Positions 50,442-58,251 of a stretch of 64,000 nt of DNA are shown here, one piece after another. The translations under genes were made by a program, and so were the position numbers. The notes beneath the pieces are model-generated. The model had not been told where the DNA came from. It saw only the letters and a program-made list of their open reading frames with translations, and ran no database searches. Every line of letters begins with the position of its first letter. Position 1 is the stretch's first letter. The stretch comes from Schlegelella_A sp038231215 (lineage in GTDB: Bacteria; Pseudomonadota; Gammaproteobacteria; Burkholderiales; Burkholderiaceae_C), in NCBI GenBank assembly GCA_038231215.1, contig JBBRLS010000006.1, positions 48,096 through 112,095 of the forward strand, in the 5' to 3' direction.

Positions 50442-50659
50442 GCCCTGCTTTCTTTCAATACGCCGACGCGCTTCGAAAGTTGCAGTCGCGAGAGGGTGCG
50501 GACCCTGCCAGCCTGTGCGCGCAAGAACTGTGGTCGGGCGCAGGCTCGACAGTGCCTTGATGACGAACCCGGAAGCCTTCAGCGCATGACGCTTTCGCAC
50601 AACGAGCGGATCAGCGCCATACAAGGCAGACTCTCCGGTATAGAGATCCGGAGTACGAC

Positions 50660-50836
50660 ATGACCATCGACCCTCGCTGCTGCGGTAGCGGAACTTGCAT
50701 CGTGGACCCTGCGGGGCGCTGCTGGTGCGGCCAGCAATGGGATGGTCAAAAAATGTGCGCCGCGCCGCGCACAGAGCGCCAGGACACTGACGATCAACCC
50801 AAAAGCCAAGGCATCGCCAAGCAGCCGGACGCGTGA
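50660..50836 (+). CDS. 58-aa Cys/Trp-rich protein
   Basis: Begins MTIDPRCCGSGTCIVDPAGR then CWCGQQWDGQKMCAAP. Six cysteines and two tryptophans fall in the first 35 residues, arranged CC-x4-C-x7-C-x-C-x9-C, suggesting a small metal-binding or Fe-S module; the tail is polar. A GGAG box sits 8-11 nt before the ATG. It lies between cydA and the SDR gene, divergent from cydA. I recall similar unnamed small proteins in related genomes but cannot name a function. Confidence 0.65.
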   Translation: MTIDPRCCGSGTCIVDPAGRCWCGQQWDGQKMCAAPRTERQDTDDQPKSQGIAKQPDA

Positions 50837-50921
50837 TCTCGAAGCCTGAAGGCCGCGCGTCGGCTCCAACTCGTCAGAACAATTTGCCCTGAGCTCCCGG
50901 CGCGCCGCGTACGGCCTTGGT

Positions 50922-51686
50922 TCACTTGACCAGGGGCCTCACGGTCGTGAAACCGCCGTCCACCGCAATTACCTGCCCGGTGATGCGCGAGGCACCGTCG
51001 GACAACAACCAGGCGATGGTGTCGGCGACTTGCGCCGAGGTCTGCACGCCGCCCAGTGGGTACTGCTTGCCCGCGCCTTCGCGCATGGCGTCGGCGCGCA
51101 ACATGCTGGCGGTCATCGGCGTCTCGGTCAGGCCGGGCGCAACCACGTTGACACGCAAGCCCGCGGCCGCGTAGGTGGCCGCCGCGCTTCGCGCCAGTGC
51201 TTCAACGCCGCCCTTGGCCGCAGCGATGGCCTCGTGGTTGGCCACGCCAATACGCGCCACCACGCTCGACACCAGCACTGCTGCGCCCGGTTGCCCGGAC
51301 GAGCGCAGGGCTTCGATCCAGGCCTGAAGCATGAAGATGGCGCTGTCGAGGTTGATGCGCAGCACCTCGCGGATCTGCAGCGCCGTGCTTCGGTGCAGCG
51401 GTGCGATTAGCGTGCTGCCCACGCAGTGCGCGAGCAGCGACGGCGCGCTGCCGAGTTGCACCCGGCAGGCGGCCACGGCAGCCGCGGCGCCGTCGGGCGT
51501 GGTCGTGTCGGCGGCGATGTGGGCATCGGCATCAACGGCGGCCAGTGTTCCTGCGTCGCGCCCGACGGCCGCCACGCGGTGGCCGCAGGCGTGCAGGCGC
51601 GCCACCACCTCGCGGCCGATGCCGCCGCGCGCGCCGGTGACGAGTGCAATCCGGGGCTCGGACGGGGAGGGGGAAGGTGAATTCAT
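50922..51686 (-). CDS. short-chain dehydrogenase/reductase
   Basis: A 254-aa SDR: TGARGGIGREVVARLHACGH cofactor motif, catalytic Ser in VLVSSVVARIGV, Gly- and Lys-containing IAAAKGGVEAL. The usual Tyr of the YxxxK motif is replaced in the stretch NHEAIAAAKGG (His/Glu at that place), so catalysis may be altered. C-terminus SRITGQVIAVDGGFTTVRP is classical. Last gene of the six-gene photolyase operon; its ATG overlaps the preceding stop by 4 bp, with GAGG upstream. SDRs recur in light-inducible photolyase groups. Confidence 0.87.
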   Translation of the reverse strand: MNSPSPSPSEPRIALVTGARGGIGREVVARLHACGHRVAAVGRDAGTLAAVDADAHIAADTTTPDGAAAAVAACRVQLGSAPSLLAHCVGSTLIAPLHRSTALQIREVLRINLDSAIFMLQAWIEALRSSGQPGAAVLVSSVVARIGVANHEAIAAAKGGVEALARSAAATYAAAGLRVNVVAPGLTETPMTASMLRADAMREGAGKQYPLGGVQTSAQVADTIAWLLSDGASRITGQVIAVDGGFTTVRPLVK

Positions 51687-52966
51687 GGCTGATCCTCGGT
51701 TCTTGGCTGTTCGGCGTGTCCGGTGTATTCGGACTGATCGAAAAGCGGCCCGCCCGATCCTTGGCCGACCCACGCAGACAGTCCGGGCAACTCATGCAAG
51801 CGTTTCACGCCACGTGTCGCACTCGTCCACCACTGCGAAAACGAGGCGCATGGGCGGTCGACTCGGGCGAACAGGCGCGGCGCCGGGCGTTGCGCCACGG
51901 TGGCGGGCAACAGGGCATCGACATGCGGGTCGGCCAGGGTCTGCACCGAGCGTGCGCCGGCCACCGCCAGCGCCGCGTCTTGCCGACTGCCGTACCAGCG
52001 AATCGGCGCCAGTTCGGCCATACGCGCAGCCACAAAAGCCCAGCGCGCCACGCTCCACGGCCACGCATCGTGGAAGTCCGACAACAGCAGCCCCACGCGC
52101 AAGCAGCCGGTGGGCAAGTCGCGCGGTGGCTCGTCCAGCGCCCAGGGGTGCACCAGCCAGACGTCGCGGCCTGCCACGTCGACCGCGCCGAGCGCGGCCG
52201 CGGGAACCATCTCGAGCGGCCGATGCAGCCGTTCGGGCTCATCGACGCCGTCGCCGTCGCCGTCGCCAAACACCGGTGCGCTCCACCTGCTGCGCGCGAT
52301 GTCGTCCAGCGCGGCATAGGACCGGTCGATCACGCTGCCGCCGCTGTGCCAACGCGCCGGTGCGTAGCGAGCCACGTTGTCGGCATTGAAGAGATAGGGC
52401 TTGCTGCTGCCGGTGCCGGCCACCCATTGCCAACTGAGGTGGTTGCTGGCGAGGTCGCCGTCGAGCAGGTGGGTGTACAGCCAGTCGGCGCCGGCGCGCC
52501 AGTGCACCTTGCGCAGATGCACGACATAGCTGGCCAGCCACATGCGGGCATGGTTGTGCAAGGTGCCGGTGGCGTACAGCGTGCGCACTGCCACGTCGAT
52601 GGCGGGCACCCCGGTGCGCGCCTGTCGGATGTCGGCCGGCAGCTCTCGCGCGTAAGCGTCGTCGGGCAGCGGCCCCGCGTGCAGCGATTGCAGGATGGCG
52701 TTGCCCCGATGCGCCCACACATGACGGAAGAACTCACGCCAGCCGAGCTCGAAGACAAACTTGTGCCGCACGTCCAGACGGTGCCGCGACGCCACCCCGG
52801 CCAGCACTTCGGGAAGCGTCACCAGGCCGTGCGTGATGTAGGGCGACAACTGCGTCACCGCACCCTCGATGGCATTGCGGCTGCGCGCGTAGTCGGCCGG
52901 CCGTACGGCAGCGATGCGTGCCAGCGCGGCGGCCCGGGTCGGCGCGAAAGCGGTGTTCAAGTTCAT
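51683..52966 (-). CDS. photolyase/cryptochrome-type FAD-binding protein with the FAD domain first
   Basis: A 427-aa protein starting MNLNTAFAPTRAAALARIAA. Residues about 40-240 are the C-terminal catalytic domain of photolyases (LSPYITHGLVTLPEVLAGVA, FELGWREFFRHVWAHRG, LHNHARMWLASYVVHLRKVH, LDGDLASNHLSWQWVAGTGS). The usual N-terminal antenna alpha/beta domain is absent in front. The last 180 residues (DVWLVHPWALDEP, GLLLSDFHDAWPWSVARWAF) have an alpha/beta look and could be a displaced Rossmann domain. Function unknown; DNA repair or photosensing is likely from context. ATGA overlaps on both sides. Confidence 0.85.
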   Translation of the reverse strand: MNLNTAFAPTRAAALARIAAVRPADYARSRNAIEGAVTQLSPYITHGLVTLPEVLAGVASRHRLDVRHKFVFELGWREFFRHVWAHRGNAILQSLHAGPLPDDAYARELPADIRQARTGVPAIDVAVRTLYATGTLHNHARMWLASYVVHLRKVHWRAGADWLYTHLLDGDLASNHLSWQWVAGTGSSKPYLFNADNVARYAPARWHSGGSVIDRSYAALDDIARSRWSAPVFGDGDGDGVDEPERLHRPLEMVPAAALGAVDVAGRDVWLVHPWALDEPPRDLPTGCLRVGLLLSDFHDAWPWSVARWAFVAARMAELAPIRWYGSRQDAALAVAGARSVQTLADPHVDALLPATVAQRPAPRLFARVDRPCASFSQWWTSATRGVKRLHELPGLSAWVGQGSGGPLFDQSEYTGHAEQPRTEDQP

Positions 52967-54513
52967 GGGCCCCCACCCACCTCGCCGCGGCGGATGGCCA
53001 GTGCGCGCTGCGTGACGGCTTGCCGTTGCGCGTCGCTCAGGCGCGCAACGTTCTTCACTTGCAGCGCCATGCGCGGGTTCTTCTGCAGCAGCGTCGCGTG
53101 GCGCATCAGGAAGTCCCAATACAGCGTCGTGTAAGGGCAGGCGCGCTCGCCTTCGCGCTGTGCGGGGTCGTAACGGCAGCCGGCGCAGGGCCCGCCCATG
53201 CGCTGGATGTACTTGCCGGTGGCGACATACGGTTTGCTGGCCATCAGGCCGCCATCGCCGTACTGGCTCATGCCCAGCGTGTTGGGCAGTTCGACCCATT
53301 CGACGGCGTCGACATACACCGCCAGATACCACTCGTGCACCTGCTGCGGCCGCACGCCCAGCAGCAGCGTGAACAGACCAGTCACCATCAGGCGCTGGAT
53401 GTGGTGCGCGTAGCCGTGCTGCAGCGTCTGCAGCAAGGCGTCGCGCAGGCAGGCCATGTCGGTCTGTCCGGTCCAGTACCAGGCGGGCAGCGCTTGCTGC
53501 GCATCGAGGGCGTTGCGTTCGGCGTAGCCCGGCATCTGAGTCCAGTAGATGCCGCGCACGAATTCGCGCCAGCCCAGGATCTGGCGGATGAAGCCCTCCA
53601 CGCTTTGCAGCGGCGCGCGGCCCTCGCGATACGCCGCCTCGGCGGCCCGCACCACTTCGCGCGGGTTCAGCAGCTTGAGGTTGAGCGCGGCCGAAAGGTG
53701 CGAGTGATACAGCCAGGGCTCGCCGGGCCACATCGCGTCTTCATAGCGGCCGAACAGCGGCAGGCGCTGATCGATGAACGAGTGCAGCGACAGCAGCGCC
53801 TGTTCGCGCGTGACCGGCCAGGCAAAGCTGTCCAGGTTGCCGGGGTGTTGCGCAAAGCGCGCGTTGACGAGTGCGATCACCTCGCGCGTCAGCGCATCGG
53901 GCGCGAAGCTGGCCCGTGCGGGCACGTCCACAGGCCCGTCGGGGCCGAAGGCTTCGCGGTTGTCGGCATCGAAGTTCCACTGGCCGCCTTCGGGTTCACC
54001 ATCTTTCATCAACACGCCGTGGCGCCGACGCAGCTCGCGGTAGAAGTACTCCAGCCGCAGCGCCTTGCGCCCCTCGGCATGCGCCGCAAACTCGCGCACC
54101 GTGGTGAAAAAGTGGCGGTCTTCGCAGATCTCCAGCGCCAGCCCGGCAGCTTCGACCACGGCCTTGAGCGCTTGCCACACCCGCCAGTCGCCGGGTGCAG
54201 TCATCACCACGCGCTGCGGGGCGAGCGTGGTCAGGGCGGCTTGCAGTTCGGCCTGCAGGCTGCCGCGGTTGCCCGGGTCGTCCAGCCGGGTGTAGTGCAG
54301 GCTGCGGCGCGCGGCTCGCAGCGCCTGCGCGAAGTGCCGCATGGCGGCCAGGAAGAGGGCTGTGCGCTGCTTGCCGGACCACACGTGGGTCGACTCTTCG
54401 CTGGCTTCGGCCATCCATACTGCGTCTTGCGCTGGGTCGAAACCATCGAAAGCAGCGGCGTCCATGTCAAGCTGGTCGCCCAGCACAACGACAAGTGTTC
54501 TCACGCTGGCCAA
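52963..54513 (-). CDS. FeS-containing bacterial photolyase/cryptochrome (prokaryotic (6-4) type)
   Basis: A 516-aa protein of the FeS-BCP/PhrB family. It starts with the alpha/beta domain (TLVVVLGDQLDMDAAAFDGF) and contains the FAD/DNA domain (GFIRQILGWREFVRGIYWTQ, LPNTLGMSQYGDGGLMASKP). Four cysteines fit the [4Fe-4S] site: DMACLRDALL, then GGPCAGCRYDPAQREGERAC. It repairs UV photoproducts with light; family members act on (6-4) lesions. It overlaps the next gene by 4 bp and follows the DUF2256 gene by 7 bp. Confidence 0.93.
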   Translation of the reverse strand: MASVRTLVVVLGDQLDMDAAAFDGFDPAQDAVWMAEASEESTHVWSGKQRTALFLAAMRHFAQALRAARRSLHYTRLDDPGNRGSLQAELQAALTTLAPQRVVMTAPGDWRVWQALKAVVEAAGLALEICEDRHFFTTVREFAAHAEGRKALRLEYFYRELRRRHGVLMKDGEPEGGQWNFDADNREAFGPDGPVDVPARASFAPDALTREVIALVNARFAQHPGNLDSFAWPVTREQALLSLHSFIDQRLPLFGRYEDAMWPGEPWLYHSHLSAALNLKLLNPREVVRAAEAAYREGRAPLQSVEGFIRQILGWREFVRGIYWTQMPGYAERNALDAQQALPAWYWTGQTDMACLRDALLQTLQHGYAHHIQRLMVTGLFTLLLGVRPQQVHEWYLAVYVDAVEWVELPNTLGMSQYGDGGLMASKPYVATGKYIQRMGGPCAGCRYDPAQREGERACPYTTLYWDFLMRHATLLQKNPRMALQVKNVARLSDAQRQAVTQRALAIRRGEVGGGP

Positions 54514-54520
54514 GCCCGAC

Positions 54521-54697
54521 TCAAGCGCGCGCCACCGCGGCGCGCGCCTTGCGGCAGGCTTCTGAACAGAACTTCACCTCGACCCAGTTGCGTGCCCAGC
54601 GCTTGCGCCAGGTCATCGCGCGGCCGCAGGCGGCGCAGGCCTTGCTGGGCAGCGACTGCTTGTTACCCTTGAAAGAGGGTGGCGTGGCGGGGTTCAT
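54521..54697 (-). CDS. DUF2256 small zinc-ribbon-like protein
   Basis: A 58-aa protein with SKACAACGRAMTWRKRWARN and VKFCSEACRKARA, the two CxxC/CxxxC pairs of DUF2256. A strong GAGGAG box precedes the ATG at 54697. This family is regularly found beside FeS-type photolyases, as here, suggesting a shared role. Function unknown. Confidence 0.88.
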   Translation of the reverse strand: MNPATPPSFKGNKQSLPSKACAACGRAMTWRKRWARNWVEVKFCSEACRKARAAVARA

Positions 54698-54707
54698 CGG
54701 CGGCTCC

Positions 54708-55454
54708 TCATGGCAGCGCCCTAGCGGGCCCGTCAGCGCCGCGCGCGAAGGCAGCCAGGTAGTTGACCCGGGTGTCGCGACACCAGGAGGCCCGGTGCAG
54801 CACCGGCAGGTAGCGCATGCCGCGCAGATCGGTCTGCTGCAATCCAGCGCGGCCCACCGCAGCGGCCAGTTCGGCGGGACGCACGAAGCGCTGCCACTGA
54901 TGGGTTCCGCGCGGCAGCACGCGCAGGATGTATTCGGCACCGACGATGGCAAGCGCAAAGCTCTTCCAGGTGCGGTCGATGGTGGATGCAAACAGCAGTC
55001 CGCCGGGGGCGACGCGGCGCGCCACGGTCTCGGCAAAGCCAGTGAAGTCGCTGACATGCTCGACCACCTCGAGTGCCAGTACCACGTCGAAGCGCTCTTC
55101 GTGACCGAGCGTCTGGGACGGGTCGCCGAGCCTGTACTCGACTGAGACCCCTTGCGCCGCGGCATGCAGCCGCGCCGCCGCCACGTTGCCGGGCGATGCG
55201 TCGATGCCTACGACGTGGGCTCCCAGCCGCGCCAGCGGTTCCGACAGAAGGCCGCCGCCGCAACCCACATCGAGGATGCGCAAGCCCGCCGCAGACGCTG
55301 CGCGCCCCGGCCCGAAGTGCGACTCGATTCGTTCGAGCAGGTAGCCCAGCCGCAAGGCGTTGACGACATGCAGCGGCCGCATCGGCCCACTGCTGTTCCA
55401 CCAGGTCGTGCTGAGTCGGTTGAAGCGCTCGATCTCGGAATTGATCGCTGTCAT
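54708..55454 (-). CDS. ubiG: UbiG-type ubiquinone O-methyltransferase
   Basis: A 248-aa SAM methyltransferase: IERFNRLSTTWWNSSGPMRP (UbiG N-terminal signature), LRILDVGCGGGLLSEPLARL, DVVLALEVVEHVSDFTGF and PRGTHQWQRFVRPAELA. UbiG methylates hydroxyl groups of ubiquinone precursors. As it sits in a photolyase operon it may be a second, light-induced copy rather than the housekeeping gene. It lies 10 bp from both neighbours' borders. Confidence 0.88.
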   Translation of the reverse strand: MTAINSEIERFNRLSTTWWNSSGPMRPLHVVNALRLGYLLERIESHFGPGRAASAAGLRILDVGCGGGLLSEPLARLGAHVVGIDASPGNVAAARLHAAAQGVSVEYRLGDPSQTLGHEERFDVVLALEVVEHVSDFTGFAETVARRVAPGGLLFASTIDRTWKSFALAIVGAEYILRVLPRGTHQWQRFVRPAELAAAVGRAGLQQTDLRGMRYLPVLHRASWCRDTRVNYLAAFARGADGPARALP

Positions 55455-55464
55455 GGGATGCCGT

Positions 55465-56103
55465 TCACACGTGGCGGCAGATGGCCACCGCGCCGCGCGA
55501 GCCCACGCCGACCATCCAGCCCCAGAGGCGCAGCACGACCCCTTTCTCGCCCCCGCCGCCGGCGGCTCGGGCTTCGTCGCGGTGCGCCACCTCGTCTGCC
55601 TGGCAGTCCATCAAGGTCCGGCGCAACCGCCCCAGCGGCGGCAGCAAGGCCAGGCGCTGGACCTGTTCCTGATAGTGACGATCGACGAAACGCTCGACGG
55701 CCTCGATCGTGCCGTATACCGCACGCGGCCCCAGAAGGGCGGGCAAGGCGCCCGTGAGCCACCCTGCCAGTTGCCACAGAGGCAACAGGCGGCTGCGATC
55801 CGCGCGCGGCAACCAGGATTCGATCTGCCGGAGATGGGCCTGTTCAGTGGCCAGGTGCCGCAGCGCGAAGGCGCGCAGTGCGGGGTCGCGCGTGAAGCTC
55901 AGCACCCCTCGGTAGATGCGTACGGCGCCGGCCTCGCCGGCGTGGTCGGTGCGCAGGTCGGCTACCACCTCTGCCGGCAGTTCGTGGCCCGGCGCGAAGG
56001 AGAAGTCGGCAGGGCGTGTGCACGCTGTATCGCAACTGCCGCCTGCCACGGGGAGACCTCCGTCGAAGTACACGGTGGGGGGCGGGTGGGGCGCTTCGGT
56101 CAT
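55465..56103 (-). CDS. coq7: demethoxyubiquinone hydroxylase (Coq7 type)
   Basis: A 212-aa di-iron protein. Iron-ligand motifs: RTDHAGEAGAVRIYRG (Glu), LATEQAHLRQIE (Glu and His), GTIEAVERFVDRHYQEQV (Glu) and CQADEVAHRDEA (Glu, His). It hydroxylates C6 of demethoxyubiquinone; UbiG performs the following methylation, and the two genes are adjacent. First gene of the six-gene operon, divergent from MerR 2. Confidence 0.92.
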   Translation of the reverse strand: MTEAPHPPPTVYFDGGLPVAGGSCDTACTRPADFSFAPGHELPAEVVADLRTDHAGEAGAVRIYRGVLSFTRDPALRAFALRHLATEQAHLRQIESWLPRADRSRLLPLWQLAGWLTGALPALLGPRAVYGTIEAVERFVDRHYQEQVQRLALLPPLGRLRRTLMDCQADEVAHRDEARAAGGGGEKGVVLRLWGWMVGVGSRGAVAICRHV

Positions 56104-56204
56104 CGACGAATCATAGACGAATGACTCATATCAAACGCAAAGTGGAGAAAATACCCGAAACGCAGCTCATAATACGACTCAAAGACAACCCAAATGGAGC
56201 GCCT
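56104..56204. promoter_or_regulatory. AT-rich divergent promoter between coq7 operon and MerR 2
   Basis: A 101-bp gap, much richer in A/T than its flanks. GACGAAT occurs twice 12 bp apart at about 56105 and 56117. On the reverse strand a TATGAT box lies close to the coq7 start, and on the forward strand a CATAAT box (near 56168). As MerR-type regulators commonly control divergent genes, an operator is expected here. The control region of MerR 1 (39699-40123) is similarly AT-rich. Confidence 0.45.
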
Positions 56205-57245
56205 ATGGCTCTCAAGAAGCCATCCGTCACGGCTATCGAGCCGAAGTCAGCGCCGCCGCCCACCTTCCGCAGCGGCGCCGTGGCGCGCATGGCGCGCATG
56301 CCGGTGTCGACCCTGCGCATCTGGGAGCAGCGCTACCGGGCGGTGGGGCCGATCGCCGCGCCATCCGGGCACCGGCTCTATTCGGCTGCCGACGTCCAGC
56401 GCGTGCTGCTGTTGAGGCAGCTGACCGAGCAGGGGCATGCCATCGGCTCGATTGCCGCGCTGGACGCCGCGCAGTTGCAGCAAGTGGCCAGCACGCGCGG
56501 GGCCAGCCCTGCGGGCAAGGGAGTTCGGCCGGCACGACGGAGGGCAGCGCTGCGGCTGATCGTGGTCGGTCAGGCGCTGGCGCTGCGGCTGCAACGCCCT
56601 GCGGTCGTCCAACGCCTGGGACATCCCTGGCAGTTGACGGCGGTGTTCGAGTCGCTCGCCGAAGCAGCCCATGCTGCCTCTGGCGCCGCGGTCGATTTAT
56701 TGCTGTGGCAAGCGCCGGGTCTGCAAGCCAGTGCGCTGCCAGAGCTGAAAGCTGCGCAAGACGCCTGGCGCGCTCGACAGGTGGTAGTGGCCTATCGCTT
56801 CGCAGGCGCAGCAGCGACGAATGCGTTTGCCGCTAGCGGTGCCATGGTGGTCCGCGAGCCGGCCGACGACGATGCGCTGGGCGCATGGGTGGCGTCGCTG
56901 CAAGGCTCGTTGGCGTCGGGCGCCGAAGCGCCGGACAGGCAGCCCGTGCCGCGAGATACGCCGGACTGGGCAGCGGGCGCTGTCGCGCCGCGTCGTTTTG
57001 ACGATGCCGCCTTGACGGCGATCGCGGGCCTGTCATCGACGATTGCCTGCGAATGCCCCCGCCACGTGGCGGAATTGCTGATGCAGCTCTCGAACTTCGA
57101 GGACTACAGCGCAGACTGCGCCAACCGCAGCCCGGCCGATGCCGAGTTGCATGCCTACCTGCGGCGGGTCGCGGGCGCGTCGCGTGGCTTGTTCGAATCG
57201 GCACTGGAACGCGTGGCGCGCCAAGAGGGTTTGATGTTGCCTTGA
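56205..57245 (+). CDS. MerR-family regulator with Rossmann-like and Cys-rich helical domains (paralogue 2)
   Basis: A 346-aa protein starting MALKKPSVTAIEPKS. MerR helix-turn-helix: MARMPVSTLRIWEQRYRAVG with GHRLYSAADVQRVLLLRQL. A middle alpha/beta domain (LRLIVVGQALALRLQ ... VVVAYRFAGAAATNAF) parallels paralogue 1 and again lacks a visible DxHxxG motif. The C-terminal domain repeats ACECPRHVAELLMQLSNFED with YSADCAN, so three Cys plus His are conserved in both paralogues and may bind a metal or Fe-S cluster. Divergent from coq7 and followed by a SOUL gene. Confidence 0.85.
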   Translation: MALKKPSVTAIEPKSAPPPTFRSGAVARMARMPVSTLRIWEQRYRAVGPIAAPSGHRLYSAADVQRVLLLRQLTEQGHAIGSIAALDAAQLQQVASTRGASPAGKGVRPARRRAALRLIVVGQALALRLQRPAVVQRLGHPWQLTAVFESLAEAAHAASGAAVDLLLWQAPGLQASALPELKAAQDAWRARQVVVAYRFAGAAATNAFAASGAMVVREPADDDALGAWVASLQGSLASGAEAPDRQPVPRDTPDWAAGAVAPRRFDDAALTAIAGLSSTIACECPRHVAELLMQLSNFEDYSADCANRSPADAELHAYLRRVAGASRGLFESALERVARQEGLMLP

Positions 57246-57262
57246 AACCGGAGATCATCAGC

Positions 57263-57895
57263 ATGTGGAAGTTTCTGTTCGGCCTGTGCCTGGTCACTGC
57301 TCCGATCACATCGATGGCCATTGAAGAACCGAGCTATGAAGTCGTGCAGCAACTGGACGGGGCGGAGGTGCGCCAGTACGCGCCCTATGTCGTGGCGCAG
57401 GTGCTGGTCAGCGGGCCCGCCGACCGGGCCGGCAACGAGGCGTTTCCGATCCTGGCCGGCTATATCTTCGGCAAGAACAAGGGCGACAGGAAGTTCGACA
57501 TGACGGCGCCGGTGACCCAGGCCGCCGTACCCGTGAAACTCGACATGACGGCTCCGGTCACCCAGGCCGAGGCGCCCGGCGGCTACGTCGTGCAGTTCGT
57601 CCTGCCCAAGGGCATCACGCTTGCTACGGCGCCCGAGCCCGTCGATCCGAGAGTGCAGTTGCGGGAAGTGCCGGGCAGCCGTGTCGCCGTGATCCGCTAC
57701 TCGGGGTTCTGGTCGCAGGCGAACTACGACGAGCACCTCGGCAAGCTCGAGGCCGCATTGCGCGCGGCACAGCTGCCTTGGGCGGGCAAGCCAACGCTCT
57801 CGCGCTACAACGCGCCGTTCACCCCGTGGTTCATGAGGCGCAACGAGATCTGGCTCACATTGGAGGCACCCGCACCAGGCGACGGCTCGCGCTAA
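57263..57895 (+). CDS. SOUL-family haem-binding protein
   Basis: A 210-aa exported protein with a leader (MWKFLFGLCLVTAPITSMA) and one SOUL domain: YEVVQQLDGAEVRQYAPYVV, the duplicated KFDMTAPVTQAA / KLDMTAPVTQAE strand, and WAGKPTLSRYNAPFTPWFMR. Family members bind haem or tetrapyrroles in the periplasm. It follows MerR 2 by 17 bp and is probably co-transcribed. Confidence 0.9.
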   Translation: MWKFLFGLCLVTAPITSMAIEEPSYEVVQQLDGAEVRQYAPYVVAQVLVSGPADRAGNEAFPILAGYIFGKNKGDRKFDMTAPVTQAAVPVKLDMTAPVTQAEAPGGYVVQFVLPKGITLATAPEPVDPRVQLREVPGSRVAVIRYSGFWSQANYDEHLGKLEAALRAAQLPWAGKPTLSRYNAPFTPWFMRRNEIWLTLEAPAPGDGSR

Positions 57896-57949
57896 GCGAT
57901 CATTGCTCCCCATCAGGTACGTCCGATCGTTGGCGTGGGCAACTCGCGA

Positions 57950-58150
57950 TCAGCCTGAACACAGCTCGATTGGAGGCGCCGCGCCGCACATCGGGTCATC
58001 GCTGAAAGGCGCGTCACCGCGACCGACAAAAGTGTTGTGCGCGTCAGGAGTTGCGTAAACGAGAATGCCGCGGTCTTCGGCAGGTTCTGCCGACTCGCAT
58101 TTGTACGCTGCCGCACAGATTGCGCGCTCATTCGGGTTCAACATGAGCAT
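57950..58150 (-). CDS. hypothetical 66-aa protein
   Basis: Reads MLMLNPNERAICAAAYKCES, ILVYATPDAHNTFVGRGDAP and DDPMCGAAPPIELCSG. The composition is balanced, with four cysteines, and looks like a genuine small protein, but I do not recognise it and there is no strong ribosome-binding site. It stands alone, divergent from kaiC. Confidence 0.4.
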   Translation of the reverse strand: MLMLNPNERAICAAAYKCESAEPAEDRGILVYATPDAHNTFVGRGDAPFSDDPMCGAAPPIELCSG

Positions 58151-58251
58151 CTGCGCTAGACAAAGGGGCGCATGTTTTCGACTGATCGTGAAGGCGTCCC
58201 TCGCTGTTTTCTGCCGACACTATCCTTCACGCAATTGAATCGAGGTGGACG

